Assembly: GCF_000621745.1 (NCBI RefSeq)
Contig: NZ_JHXK01000005.1
Span: 62,001-126,000 of the forward strand
Direction of reading: 5' to 3'
Source: Clostridium beijerinckii HUN142
GTDB lineage: Bacteria > Bacillota > Clostridia > Clostridiales > Clostridiaceae
Length of the DNA stretch: 64,000 nt
Shown here piece by piece: positions 8,054 through 17,727 of the stretch. The position numbers were made by a program, and so were the translations under genes. The notes below the pieces were generated by a model, which made no database searches, was not told where the DNA came from, and worked only from the letters and a program-made list of their open reading frames with translations. How positions within the stretch are numbered: position 1 is the stretch's first letter; each line of letters begins with the position of its first letter.

Positions 8054-10564
8054 TTATTCGTCTCCCATGCCAATTAAATCAAATCTTTCACAAGAAATTA
8101 TAATTTCAAATTCTTTCTTTGCTGGTTTCTTGCATTTTACTAATACTGTTCTGTCTGATAATTCATAGTACCATCCTTGTTCTGCTTTTTCCCAAGATGA
8201 TTTATTTAAGAAACGAGGTATTTGTTCATTATCTACAGAAGCCCAATATGCACCTTTATCTTTACTTACTAATTTAATTGTAAGATCAGATATTCCACTT
8301 TCATAACTTCCTGTTGTTTTGAAAGAAATTTTCTTACGTGCTCCACCGCTTACATTAATTTCTGTATTTTCATATATACCTTTTTCAAAATCATTAGTTA
8401 CACCATCATCATTATAGAAATTGAAGCTTCTTTCTGCTTCTCCTCCTATTAAAATGTCTAATATCTTCATCTTATCAGTAGTAATATGCTTTACTTCTTC
8501 ATTTGTTATGAAAATTCCATCTCCTCTTAAGAACATAGGAATGCTGTTAAGGGTAACTGGAATTTCTATTTCTTGTCCGCCTTTATATGCAGCCATATTG
8601 TTATTCATATCATACCAAGTACAGCCTTCTGGCAAATAAAGTTTTCTATACTTCGCTCCCTTTTCCAATACATTTGCAACTAAAACAGATGGCCCAAACA
8701 TAAATGTCATATATTTATCATCATAACAATTAACATCATCTTGGAATTCCATGAGTAGTGGACGCATTATTGATTTACCAGTAGTATGAGCTTCATACAT
8801 TAAAGAATATAAATACGGTAACATTCTATAACGCTGATTATATGCATTACGTACAAATTCATTATTTTCTTCATACATCCATGGCTGAGTAACAGTATTA
8901 TCATTATTAGCTGAATTAATACAGAATCTTGGCTGGAATATACCATTTTGAATCCATCTTAGTAATAGTTCTCCCTCTGGAGCACCTCCTGCAAAACCTC
9001 CGATATCACAACCTGTATTTGCTACCCCTGATAATCCCATTCCAACAATAGTTGCTATATTAAATTTTAATGTACGCCAGTCTGTTAAATTATCCCCTGC
9101 CCATGTTTGTGCATACCTTTGAATACCTGCAAATCCAGCACGGTTTATAATATATGGACGGCGGTTTGGATAAAGTTCAGCTACAGCTTGCTTTCCAACA
9201 TAAGCCATTAAATTAGAATGCATTATCTTAAGTTCAGCCATAGTGCCTGGTTTTCCATCAAAATCACATACAGCATTACGATCCTCTATTCCATCATATT
9301 CACAGTTATCATTCCAAACAGTTATAGTTCCTTTACTTAAAATATTTTCTTTAAGTAGCTTCTTCCACGTTTCTCTACCTGATGGCTTAGTAAAATCTAC
9401 AAATCGTCCAACACCGCCCCACCAACGGCCATTATAATCTCCTTTTCCATCTGGATTTTTAATAAATACTTCATTTTCTTCAAATTCTTTTTTATAAGGA
9501 TGCTTAGCTAAGATCCCTGGTTTTAAATTTGGTATAACATTAAGGCCCATTTCATTCATTTTTTCCATAAATTCATCTGGATTCGGAAATCTCTTTTTGT
9601 TCCAATTGAAAATATATCTTAAATTATCTTCTTCTCCAGAGGAATAACCAGATGCTAATTTAAAGTTGTCTATATACATTTTTTCATCAAAATGCTTTTT
9701 AATTACTTCATATATTTCCTTATCGCAATCTTTTTCAAGTTCAGCATAATACATTGTAGAAGCTGTATAACCTAAGCTTTGTTTAGGAGGCATTGCCTGC
9801 TTTCCTGTAAGTTTTGTGTAATTATCTAAAACTTGTTCAACTTTGGGTCCATTAATAAAGAATAAATCAATATCTCCTCCATCAGCCTGATAGTAACTAT
9901 AACGAGGCCAATATCCACTGATTTCATTACCCATATCAAATACTGAATCATGGGAATTATGATAGAAGAGTCCCATAGCATGATGATTGTCATTATTTAA
10001 CTTAATATAAAATGGGATATGTTTATATAAAGGATCACCAAATTCAGGATCATGCCCAATTGCATCCTTAGGTGACATACGCATTCTTCTACCCATTTTA
10101 TCTAACTTTCCTGTCTTTTCACCAAATCCATAGAAATGATCATTTTGCAAGTCTACTTCATTATAATGAGAAACTCTTCCTAGCTGGTCACATTCAAAAG
10201 CTCTATCAACAAGATCACTGTATATCTTTTCCCCATTTAATTTATATACAGAAAAATATAATGGCGATTTGGCTAGTACTATTTTTAACGTTTTTGTATA
10301 AAATATAATTTCTTTCTCATTTTCTTCAAAAGGAATATCTAATGCTTCTATTCTTTTACGTTCTTCTGCAAGCAAAGAATCTAAACGATCTTCCCACGCG
10401 GTAGTAACCAATGTATAAGATGCTTCCTCAAACTTCCTATCAAAAGAGGCTCTAACACGTATAATATCATCTGACATAAAAATTATCTTTATATCTGCCG
10501 TATCACCCTTTACCAAATAACCATTCTGCGTTTTTTTCATAGATATAAATTGCTTTAATAACAT
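8054..10564 (-). CDS. GH31 family alpha-glycosidase, paralogue B
   Basis: GH31 enzyme of 836 residues without signal peptide. The nucleophile motif is WNDNCE (Asp419; paralogue A has Asn where this has Cys421) and the acid/base is Asp491 in WAGDN. NTGCDIGGFAGG and LRWIQNGIFQPRFCINS match paralogue A at the same positions. Lengths and domain order are the same, so the pair arose by duplication and then diverged, with a serine hydrolase now between them. AGGAGG lies 7 bases before the ATG. It follows the GPH symporter after a gap that holds an inverted repeat with a TTGACA in its loop, so expression may be partly uncoupled from the transporter. Substrate class is the same as for paralogue A and equally unproven. 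Confidence 0.88.
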   Translation of the reverse strand: MLLKQFISMKKTQNGYLVKGDTADIKIIFMSDDIIRVRASFDRKFEEASYTLVTTAWEDRLDSLLAEERKRIEALDIPFEENEKEIIFYTKTLKIVLAKSPLYFSVYKLNGEKIYSDLVDRAFECDQLGRVSHYNEVDLQNDHFYGFGEKTGKLDKMGRRMRMSPKDAIGHDPEFGDPLYKHIPFYIKLNNDNHHAMGLFYHNSHDSVFDMGNEISGYWPRYSYYQADGGDIDLFFINGPKVEQVLDNYTKLTGKQAMPPKQSLGYTASTMYYAELEKDCDKEIYEVIKKHFDEKMYIDNFKLASGYSSGEEDNLRYIFNWNKKRFPNPDEFMEKMNEMGLNVIPNLKPGILAKHPYKKEFEENEVFIKNPDGKGDYNGRWWGGVGRFVDFTKPSGRETWKKLLKENILSKGTITVWNDNCEYDGIEDRNAVCDFDGKPGTMAELKIMHSNLMAYVGKQAVAELYPNRRPYIINRAGFAGIQRYAQTWAGDNLTDWRTLKFNIATIVGMGLSGVANTGCDIGGFAGGAPEGELLLRWIQNGIFQPRFCINSANNDNTVTQPWMYEENNEFVRNAYNQRYRMLPYLYSLMYEAHTTGKSIMRPLLMEFQDDVNCYDDKYMTFMFGPSVLVANVLEKGAKYRKLYLPEGCTWYDMNNNMAAYKGGQEIEIPVTLNSIPMFLRGDGIFITNEEVKHITTDKMKILDILIGGEAERSFNFYNDDGVTNDFEKGIYENTEINVSGGARKKISFKTTGSYESGISDLTIKLVSKDKGAYWASVDNEQIPRFLNKSSWEKAEQGWYYELSDRTVLVKCKKPAKKEFEIIISCERFDLIGMGDE

Positions 10565-10593
10565 ATAATTTCCTCCTATAATTTTTCTTATAC

Positions 10594-10655
10594 ATAGGTT
10601 GTTAATTAATAAACTTTTTTGATAACTGTCAAAAGCTAGTTATTTAACAACCTAT
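10594..10655 (-). promoter_or_regulatory. Inverted repeat in the GPH-GH31 gap, with a -35-like TTGACA in its loop
   Basis: Perfect 12-bp arms ATAGGTTGTTAA (10594-10605) and TTAACAACCTAT (10644-10655) with a 38-base loop. On the minus strand the loop contains TTGACAGTTATC, a possible -35 box. No U-tract follows directly. It could be an intercistronic processing/attenuation hairpin or an operator region for a secondary promoter. Confidence 0.45.
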
Positions 10656-10701
10656 ATCTATCTAAATAATACAAAAGTTATAAACAATTTAGCTAAAAAG
10701 C

Positions 10702-12231
10702 TTAATTAATACTGTTGGCTAAATTATCTTGTAAAAAATTCTGTTTCCAAACATCCTGATATTTGTAACCAGTAAGACTTTCAACAACTTCTTTTGTTTT
10801 TGAGTCAACATCATCTTTAGAACCACCATTTTTTAAGCGTTCAACTTCATCTATTAATATTTGATGAGTTTCTTTATTAAGTTTGAAAGTAAATGCAAGA
10901 ATTAATGATAATGCAAACAAACCAACGCATCCAATAAGCAAAACATATCCAATAATCTGTACTGTTTGAGGTGATTGAACATCTTGTCCTTTAACAAATC
11001 CACCCACTTGCAACACAACTCCAATTAGAAATGTAGCAAGTGCTACAGTACTCTTTCTAGTAAAAGTCATAACCGCTGCAAAAAGTCCCTCTCTTCTTTT
11101 CATTGAAATAATTTCATCAACATCAGGAATAAATGGGAACACAGTCCAAGGAGTTAAAACTGCCAAAGATCTAAATGCGAAATAAACTATAGAAATTCCA
11201 AGTAAAATAGCAGTCTTAGCTGCAGGATCAACTAAATAAACACCATAATATGCTAATACACTTAATATCATAAACGTATAAGTAATCTTGTACAATTTAG
11301 TAGGTCCAAGCTTCAAAAATAAAATTCCACCTATAATTGTTCCTGGTATGCCGATAATACTAAACGAAAGCAAATATGCACCAAAAGATGACGAAACTTT
11401 TAAATTGTAAACACAGAAAAATAAAAATACCGCATTAAATATATCTCCAGCTGTAAAGGATAACAAATAAAGTCCTAAATGTTTTCTGAAACTTTTTAGC
11501 TTAAATGTAGATGCATATTCACCAAGCACTTTTAAGTAATCACTAAAATTTTTATTCCCTTTAGATTGAGATGCAACTAATAATTCTTGCTCCATCGCTG
11601 GTGTAATTTCTCTTTCCCAAGTCACTTTATATGTTATAAGTATACAAACTGCATATAATATCGCAAAAAATAATCCATTATAAAAATATGCATAAGGGTT
11701 TTTTTGACCAAAGTGTCCAATTAATTGTGCAGGAACAAAAGTCCCTAAGAACTGACCTAAAGAAGAAATAACCAATCTACAAGTGGAAATTTTGGTTCTA
11801 TCAGAGTAATTTGTTGTCATTTCAGTTGGTAATGTCTCCCATGGTATTAATACCATAGCTGCAACTATTTCAAATAGGAAATAACAACTTAAATAAAACC
11901 AGTAATTCATTCCTATTGCCCATATTAGCACGTATATTGCCATTAATGGTGCCCCGATTAATAAGAAGAAACGACGTCTTCCAAATATTTTCCCAAGCTT
12001 AGTTTTATAGAAATTATCAGATATACTGCCTATGAACAAGCTGGCAATTGCATCAACAAAACGCGCAACAGCGACAATGGAAGCACCTTGGATAGGTGTA
12101 AGTCCACAATAAGTTGTATAGAAAAACAATAAAAAAGCTCCAATTATTGTAAAGGCTCCGCCGCCCATTATATCAACTAATCCATATCCAATGCATGTAG
12201 GTAAAGTAATCTTTTTATCTTTTCTAGACAT
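10702..12231 (-). CDS. GPH family glycoside-pentoside-hexuronide:cation symporter
   Basis: Twelve-helix sodium/proton-coupled symporter of the GPH family (MelB/XynP/UidB group), 509 residues. Diagnostic parts are the N-terminal GYGLVDIMGGGAFTIIGAFL, the VDAIASLFIGSISD loop, the GRRRFFLLIGAPL motif after TM2 and the late FPFIPDVDEI segment. It starts 49 bases after the uxaC stop with AAAGAGGTAG before its ATG, so it is very likely in the uxaC transcript. Clustering with uxaC upstream and two GH31 glycosidases downstream fits uptake of a glucuronide or oligosaccharide. The C-terminal 60 residues form a charged cytoplasmic tail, somewhat longer than in MelB. Confidence 0.87.
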   Translation of the reverse strand: MSRKDKKITLPTCIGYGLVDIMGGGAFTIIGAFLLFFYTTYCGLTPIQGASIVAVARFVDAIASLFIGSISDNFYKTKLGKIFGRRRFFLLIGAPLMAIYVLIWAIGMNYWFYLSCYFLFEIVAAMVLIPWETLPTEMTTNYSDRTKISTCRLVISSLGQFLGTFVPAQLIGHFGQKNPYAYFYNGLFFAILYAVCILITYKVTWEREITPAMEQELLVASQSKGNKNFSDYLKVLGEYASTFKLKSFRKHLGLYLLSFTAGDIFNAVFLFFCVYNLKVSSSFGAYLLSFSIIGIPGTIIGGILFLKLGPTKLYKITYTFMILSVLAYYGVYLVDPAAKTAILLGISIVYFAFRSLAVLTPWTVFPFIPDVDEIISMKRREGLFAAVMTFTRKSTVALATFLIGVVLQVGGFVKGQDVQSPQTVQIIGYVLLIGCVGLFALSLILAFTFKLNKETHQILIDEVERLKNGGSKDDVDSKTKEVVESLTGYKYQDVWKQNFLQDNLANSIN

Positions 12232-12280
12232 ATAATCTACCTCTTTCTTTAATTAATATTTTTAATAATTAATCTTCTAT

Positions 12281-13690
12281 CTAAATATTGAAATATTCCT
12301 TTGCATTGTTGTAACATATACCTTCAACAATTCTCTTTAGTAATTTCATATTTGCTGGTACTTCACCGTTTTCAACCCATTCTCCAATTAAATTGCAGGC
12401 AATTCTTCTAAAATACTCATGTCTTGTATATGATAAGAAGCTTCTAGAATCAGTTAACATTCCAATAAAACGTCCGAATGTGCCAAGGTTGGCTAATGCT
12501 TTCATCTGCTCAATCATTCCATCTTTATTATCATTAAACCACCAAGCTGCACCGAATTGCATTTTCCCTGGAATTCCATCGCCCTGAAAATTTCCTGTCA
12601 TAGCTCCAAGAACATAATTATCCTTTGGATTCAACGTATATAAAATTGTTTTAGGAAGGGAATTTTCCTTATCTACAGAATCTAAAAGTCTAGACAATGG
12701 GTACGCTATGCTCTCATCATTAATTGAATCCAATCCTGTATTAGGTCCTATTTTTTTGAACATTCTATTATTATTATTTCTTAGTGCAGCTATATGAAGC
12801 TGCATAGCCCATCCAAGTTTATGATAAAGTTTAAATACATGTCTTAATGTATAAGTTTTGTACTTCTTTTCTTCATCTTGACTTATAACTTTACCTTCCA
12901 AAGTTTTAGCAAATACTGCTGCTTCTTCTTTAGTTGTTTCCTCATAAACTACCACACCGTCTATACCATGATCTGCTATTCTGCATCCAACTGAATGGAA
13001 AAATCTCACTCTTGAATCCATTGCATTTAGAAATTCATCATAATTATTAATAGATATTTCAGATATTTCTTCTAATTTTTTTACCCATGAGGCAAATCCA
13101 TCTAAATTTATTTCTATTCCTTTATCTGGTCTGAATGTTGGTAAAACATTTACATTGAAACTCGAATCTTCCTTAAGCTTTATATGATATTCCAGTGTAT
13201 CAGTAGGATCATCTGTTGTACATATTGTTTCAACATTAGATTTTAAAATCAAATCTCTTGCACTAAATCCATCTACACTCAACAGCTCGTTTGCTTTCTT
13301 CCAAATTGATGGAGCGGTATCTTCATCAAGGGATTCATATATTCCAAAGAATCTTTGAAGTTCTAAGTGTGTCCAATGATAAAGAGGATTTCCTATAGAC
13401 ATAGGTATAGTTTTTGACCAAGCTAAAAATTTATCATAATCACTTGTATCTCCTGTTATATATTTTTCATCTATACCATTACATCTCATTGCTCTCCATT
13501 TGTAGTGATCTCCATACAACCATACTTCAGTTATGTTATTAAACTTTTTATTTTCATATATTTCTTTTGGATCAATATGGCAATGATAATCAATAATAGG
13601 CATATCCTTTGCATAATTATGATATAACTCTATAGCTGTTTTATTAGATAATAAGAAATTCTCATCCATGAAATTTCTCAAGTTCATCAT
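12281..13690 (-). CDS. uxaC: Glucuronate isomerase UxaC
   Basis: Uronate isomerase (D-glucuronate to D-fructuronate, D-galacturonate to D-tagaturonate), 469 residues as is normal. The N-terminus has the family opening FMDENFLLSN and the metal-binding HxH in IDYHCHIDP (His36, His38). Other landmarks are GDHYKWRAMRCNG, TTDDPTDTLEYH, MQLHIAALRNNN and MLTDSRSFLSYTRHEYFRRI. Cytoplasmic, first step of the Ashwell route encoded here with uxuB and uxuA. Two adjacent ATGs (13690, 13687) follow AGTAGG almost directly, so the exact start is uncertain by a few codons. It begins the uxaC-GPH-GH31 run and is separated from uxuB by a 365-base gap with its own inverted repeats. Confidence 0.95.
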   Translation of the reverse strand: MMNLRNFMDENFLLSNKTAIELYHNYAKDMPIIDYHCHIDPKEIYENKKFNNITEVWLYGDHYKWRAMRCNGIDEKYITGDTSDYDKFLAWSKTIPMSIGNPLYHWTHLELQRFFGIYESLDEDTAPSIWKKANELLSVDGFSARDLILKSNVETICTTDDPTDTLEYHIKLKEDSSFNVNVLPTFRPDKGIEINLDGFASWVKKLEEISEISINNYDEFLNAMDSRVRFFHSVGCRIADHGIDGVVVYEETTKEEAAVFAKTLEGKVISQDEEKKYKTYTLRHVFKLYHKLGWAMQLHIAALRNNNNRMFKKIGPNTGLDSINDESIAYPLSRLLDSVDKENSLPKTILYTLNPKDNYVLGAMTGNFQGDGIPGKMQFGAAWWFNDNKDGMIEQMKALANLGTFGRFIGMLTDSRSFLSYTRHEYFRRIACNLIGEWVENGEVPANMKLLKRIVEGICYNNAKEYFNI

Positions 13691-14055
13691 CCTACTTTCA
13701 AATAAAAATTTAATATTTGTAAAGCATTGAATGCATTTTCTTTAACAGCAAAACTCTGATAATTAAAGTTCATTATCGTAATCTATAATATATATATTCA
13801 ATGCCTTACTATAACGTTTTCTTTCACACTGATTTTTGTACATTTTCATTACTTAGATTATGTTCTCAAATTTAATATTTCTCTAAACTATCCATAATCT
13901 AGGCAAGATTGTTAGTTAGTACAATTTGTGTTATAATATATTTCTTAATAATTTTCTTAGCATTTTTATCATTTTTTGTTTATATTATTTGCCAGAATAT
14001 AATAAACTGGAATGATAAAAATGTTATTTTTTATATATATTAATTTCACCATAAA
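13691..14055 (-). promoter_or_regulatory. uxuB-uxaC intergenic region with two inverted repeats
   Basis: No gene seen. Two repeats stand out: TAGATTATG (13854-13862) with CATAATCTA (13893-13901), and CATTTTTATCATT (13961-13973) with AATGATAAAAATG (14011-14023), a perfect 13-bp stem with further partial pairing in its loop. The second lies just past the uxuB stop and may act as a terminator or mRNA stabiliser, though the minus-strand side lacks a good U-tract. The first may belong to a uxaC promoter region. I cannot place a convincing -35/-10 pair. Confidence 0.4.
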
Positions 14056-15669
14056 CTATCTGCATTCCAAATACTTTTCTAAAGTTGCTCTAACAGCATT
14101 AGCTCCAGAAATCATCTCATTGAAGTAACCTTCGATTTTTTCTCCTAATCCTATAGCATATAGATCTACACCAAAAATTTCTTCATCTATCAGTATTGGT
14201 TTTAGAGTATCTCCTAATGGTTCTTTAGTGCCCAATTTTATATTAGCCACATATTTCTTTAGTTCATCTAATAACGGATCTGGACTTAACTCCATCACGC
14301 TACCATCATCACCTATTCCCATTAAATATCTGCACCATCCTGCAATAACAAGTGGAATATATTTAAGCTTCTTAGGATCTAAATCTTCTCGATCTCTGTA
14401 TGCTTTGATTGTTTCTCCAAATCTTATGCCAACCTTTTGAGATGTGTCTGATGCAATTCTTTGAGGTGTATCAGGTATATATGGATTTGGAAGTCTAACT
14501 TCAACTACCTCTTTAATGAAATCTTCTGGATTTAATATCCCTGGGTTTACCACAACTGGCATGCCTTCTTCATATCCAATCTTTTCAACTAACTTCTTTA
14601 AAGCTGGATCTTTCATTTCATCTGCGATTAAATTAAAGCCAAGTAAACATCCAAAAACAGCTAATGAAGTGTGCAGCGGATTTAAACAAGTACAAACTTT
14701 CATTTTTTCGACTCTCTCAACTGTTTCCCTATTTGTCAAGAATACTCCAGCCTCTTCTAATGCCATTCGTCCATTTGGGAAATCATCTTCTATAACAAGA
14801 TATTGAGGTCCTTCTGCATTTACAAAAGGTGCAATATAAGTATTCTTGTTAGTACATATAATCTCAGTGCTGTCAAAGCCGTTTGCTCCTAAAGTATCTT
14901 TAACACTTTGAGATGGTCTAGGTGTAATTTTATCTATCATACTCCAAGGGAATGATACTTTTTTATCATCATTGATATATCGTAGAAAACCTTTATCAAC
15001 TAATCCATTTTCAGTCCATTTCTTTATTATTGTTTCCATTGCATCATGAAGCTTTTCACCATTTTTTGAACAATTATCCATACTTGCAAAAGCTATTGGA
15101 AGTTGTCCATTCTTATATCTCACATATGCTAAGGAAGCAGCTTTAGCAATAATACTTACAGGATGTTCTAATCCATCTGTTATATCCTCTTTAGATAGAT
15201 TTTTTACGCTATAACCTTTTTCAGTTATCGTAAAACTTGCTATTTGTAATGCTGGATTTGAAAATATATCTTTCAATCTATTCCAATCTTGTCCCCTTGA
15301 ATAGTCACAAGCTAGGCTTTCTCCTATGCTTCCTACAACCTTTTTCTCCAAGCTTCCATCTGGTTTCATAATTACTAGCAAACTTAAATCATCATGAGGC
15401 TCATAAATTTTATCTATTATTTCATAGTCATATCCTTCTACAGCAACAATACCCCCATTTACTTTTTTATTGTTTAAAAGTTCTTGTTGCAGCATTGCTA
15501 TAAATCCTCTAAATATATTTCCTGCTCCAAAATGAACCCATGTAGGATTTTCCTTGGTTGAAGTTGACATCTTATCATGATCAAACTTTGGAAGTTCTAT
15601 TCCAGCACTTTCCCATAACTCGCTGTTTTTAATACTTTCCTTGCTTAGTACTAATTTGGCATTACTCAT
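14056..15669 (-). CDS. uxuB: D-mannonate oxidoreductase / fructuronate reductase UxuB (mannitol dehydrogenase family)
   Basis: NAD-dependent polyol dehydrogenase of the mannitol dehydrogenase family, 537 residues. The N-terminal Rossmann fingerprint is HFGAGNIFRGF (near 50-60). Mid-protein motifs DKITPRPS and the CLNPLHTSLAVFGCLLGF helix are typical of UxuB/UxaB. It would reduce D-fructuronate to D-mannonate. The neighbour UxuA makes mannonate the expected product; a tagaturonate-reducing UxaB role cannot be excluded from sequence alone. An in-frame GTG at 15681 overlaps the ribosome site AGAGGTG, so the ATG at 15669 (MSNAKLVL) is the better start. It follows uxuA by about 120 bases on the same strand. 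Confidence 0.88.
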   Translation of the reverse strand: MSNAKLVLSKESIKNSELWESAGIELPKFDHDKMSTSTKENPTWVHFGAGNIFRGFIAMLQQELLNNKKVNGGIVAVEGYDYEIIDKIYEPHDDLSLLVIMKPDGSLEKKVVGSIGESLACDYSRGQDWNRLKDIFSNPALQIASFTITEKGYSVKNLSKEDITDGLEHPVSIIAKAASLAYVRYKNGQLPIAFASMDNCSKNGEKLHDAMETIIKKWTENGLVDKGFLRYINDDKKVSFPWSMIDKITPRPSQSVKDTLGANGFDSTEIICTNKNTYIAPFVNAEGPQYLVIEDDFPNGRMALEEAGVFLTNRETVERVEKMKVCTCLNPLHTSLAVFGCLLGFNLIADEMKDPALKKLVEKIGYEEGMPVVVNPGILNPEDFIKEVVEVRLPNPYIPDTPQRIASDTSQKVGIRFGETIKAYRDREDLDPKKLKYIPLVIAGWCRYLMGIGDDGSVMELSPDPLLDELKKYVANIKLGTKEPLGDTLKPILIDEEIFGVDLYAIGLGEKIEGYFNEMISGANAVRATLEKYLECR

Positions 15670-15791
15670 TCCTATTTTCACCTCTTTAAAACTATTATTA
15701 ATGGCATTACCAATTTTAATTATCTTTTATATCTTAGGATTAATAAATCCAATATTTTATTTTAATCTCTAATTTTGTTTATTCCTAAGCC

Positions 15792-16853
15792 CTATTTATT
15801 TCTTTGTAGTGTATCCCATATTCCCCATATATACATAATTCCAAGAGCTCTATCATAAAGTCCATAACCTGGTCTACACTTCTCATTCCATATATGTCTT
15901 CCATGATCTGGTCTTGCATATCCAGTAAATCCAAATTCATGGTAAGCTTTTACTATGTCACATATATCTAATGAACCATCACAAGTTCTGTGAGAAGTTT
16001 CAATAAAGTCACCATTCTCATAAATCTTTACATTTCTAATATGAGCAAAAGCGATTCTGTTTCCAAATTCTCTTATCATTGCTGGTACGTCATTATTAGG
16101 ATTTGAACCTATGGCACCGCTGCAAAGAGTAAGACAGTTATATGGACTATCAACAAGCTTTAATAATCTCGCTAAGTCATTTCTACTTTTAACTATCCTT
16201 GGTAAACCAAATATTGACCAAGGTGGATCATCCGGATGAACTGCCATCTTAATATCATTGATTTCTGCTACTGGAATAATTTGCTCTAAGAAATATTTTA
16301 AATTATTCCATAAATCCTCTTCTGTTACATTTTTATATGCTTCAAAAAGCTGTGTTAAATTCTTTAATCTTTCTGGCTCCCAACCTGGCATTGTAAGATC
16401 TGGATTTGATGCTATCTTATTAACCAATTCCATTGGATCTATATCAGTAATTCTTGCCTTTTCATAGAAAAGAGCTGTTGAACCATCTTCTGCTTTTTTA
16501 TACAATTCTGTTCTTAACCAATCGAATACTGGCATAAAGTTATAACAAATTACTTTTACACCAACCTTAGCTAACTTTTCTATTGTCTTTTTATAATTTT
16601 CAATGTACTTATCTCTAGTTGGAAGTCCTAATTTAATGTCCTCATGAACATTAACGCTTTCAACAACATCTAAATTAAATCCATATTTATCAGCTGATTT
16701 TTTTACTTCAAGAATTTTTTCCATAGGCCATTCATTACCAGCTGCCATATCATGAAGAGCCCAAACAATCGTTTCTACACCGGGAATCTGTTTAATTTGC
16801 TCAAGTGTTACGGTATCGTTACCTTCACCATACCATCTGAAACCCATTTTCAT
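15792..16853 (-). CDS. uxuA: Mannonate dehydratase UxuA
   Basis: D-mannonate dehydratase, giving 2-keto-3-deoxygluconate, 353 residues, the short Gram-positive size. It opens with KMGFRWYGEGNDTVTLEQI. Metal and substrate residues are visible in VHPDDPPWSIFGLPRI, LTLCSGAIGSNPNND, FAHIRNV and ARPDHGR. Cytoplasmic, Mn/Fe-dependent in characterised homologues. CAGGAGGTA precedes the ATG. The adjoining GntR gene ends 172 bases upstream on the same strand. The next enzymes, KDG kinase and aldolase, are not in this window; they may lie beyond the left edge next to the LacI regulator. Confidence 0.95.
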   Translation of the reverse strand: MKMGFRWYGEGNDTVTLEQIKQIPGVETIVWALHDMAAGNEWPMEKILEVKKSADKYGFNLDVVESVNVHEDIKLGLPTRDKYIENYKKTIEKLAKVGVKVICYNFMPVFDWLRTELYKKAEDGSTALFYEKARITDIDPMELVNKIASNPDLTMPGWEPERLKNLTQLFEAYKNVTEEDLWNNLKYFLEQIIPVAEINDIKMAVHPDDPPWSIFGLPRIVKSRNDLARLLKLVDSPYNCLTLCSGAIGSNPNNDVPAMIREFGNRIAFAHIRNVKIYENGDFIETSHRTCDGSLDICDIVKAYHEFGFTGYARPDHGRHIWNEKCRPGYGLYDRALGIMYIWGIWDTLQRNK

Positions 16854-16859
16854 AATAAT

Positions 16860-17020
16860 ATACCTCCTGTCATTTTATCTAATTTGGTTTTATCGTATAG
16901 TTTTTTGTCAGCGTATAAAGAGTTTAAATTGAATGCTCTATATGGGCCTCACCTCCCTAAATTGAAAATTCATTTTGATATCAAATGATTTTATATCATC
17001 TAATTTTTAAGTGTGTTATA
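16860..17020 (-). promoter_or_regulatory. Region upstream of uxuA with palindromes
   Basis: Contains a perfect 12-bp palindrome TTTGATATCAAA (16974-16985) and next to it ATGATTTTATATCAT, a second inverted repeat. A strong GGGAGGTGAGG ribosome-site-like sequence occurs about 16947-16957 with no plausible ORF behind it. These may be regulator sites in front of uxuA; no clear promoter boxes. Confidence 0.35.
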
Positions 17021-17025
17021 TAACC

Positions 17026-17700
17026 CTAATCTTTGAAATAATTAGGATAACTTTCTCTTACTTGTGTTTTATCAAAGATGACCATATTTAAATGCTTCTT
17101 CATGAATTCTTCTGCCAACTCTGGATTTTTATTTTTTATAGCATTAAATATTTCTTTATGTTGTAGATAAATATTATCCCAACTAGAATTAACTGTTAAT
17201 CTTAATACACGAATTCTTTGAAATTCGGTACTTCCATCATTAATACTATTCCATATCCTCTTTTTGCTACATCCTTCAAAAATTATCTTGTGAAATTCCT
17301 CATCTGTATTAAATAATTTTTTATAGTCGTTATTTTCTATATACATTTTTTGAAACTTTAAATTCATTTCCAAAGCTAATATATTTTCCTTTGGAAACTC
17401 CATACTGGCTTCTTTTACTACAGCTCTTTCTAAATGCTCACGTAAAAATCTTTCTTCTTCAACAGCAGATAAATCAATTAATGAAACAACTGTACCTTTT
17501 TGAGGATAAATTTGTACTAAGCCTTCTTGAGCTAAACGGACAAGAGCTTCTCTGACTGGAGTTCTGCTTACATTATATTTTTCAGAAAGTTCTTTTTCAG
17601 AAATGCTTGTACCCGGCTCAAGATATAGATTAATAATTTCTTCTCTGAGATTATGATATATAGCCTTACTTGTAGAATTTTTGCTTATTTTAAAAGTCAT
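17026..17700 (-). CDS. GntR family (FadR/FCD subfamily) transcriptional regulator, probable hexuronate regulator
   Basis: Winged-helix GntR domain at the N-terminus (LEPGTSISEKELSEKYNVSR then TPVREALVRL) followed by an all-helical FCD ligand domain with EEFHKIIFEG and the metal-ligand histidines usual in that fold (DEEFH, LQHKEIF, MKKHLNMV). I place the start at the ATG at 17700 (MTFKISKNS), which has GGGAGAG upstream; an in-frame ATG at 17718 lacks a ribosome site. Length is 224 residues. A perfect palindrome TTACCATAC-TT-GTATGGTAA lies 28 bases upstream of the start, so it probably represses itself. Adjacent to uxuA on the same strand, it resembles UxuR/ExuR-type regulators by context. The effector is inferred. 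Confidence 0.87.
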   Translation of the reverse strand: MTFKISKNSTSKAIYHNLREEIINLYLEPGTSISEKELSEKYNVSRTPVREALVRLAQEGLVQIYPQKGTVVSLIDLSAVEEERFLREHLERAVVKEASMEFPKENILALEMNLKFQKMYIENNDYKKLFNTDEEFHKIIFEGCSKKRIWNSINDGSTEFQRIRVLRLTVNSSWDNIYLQHKEIFNAIKNKNPELAEEFMKKHLNMVIFDKTQVRESYPNYFKD

Positions 17701-17727
17701 ACTTATATTCTCTCCCATTGGTGTGCT

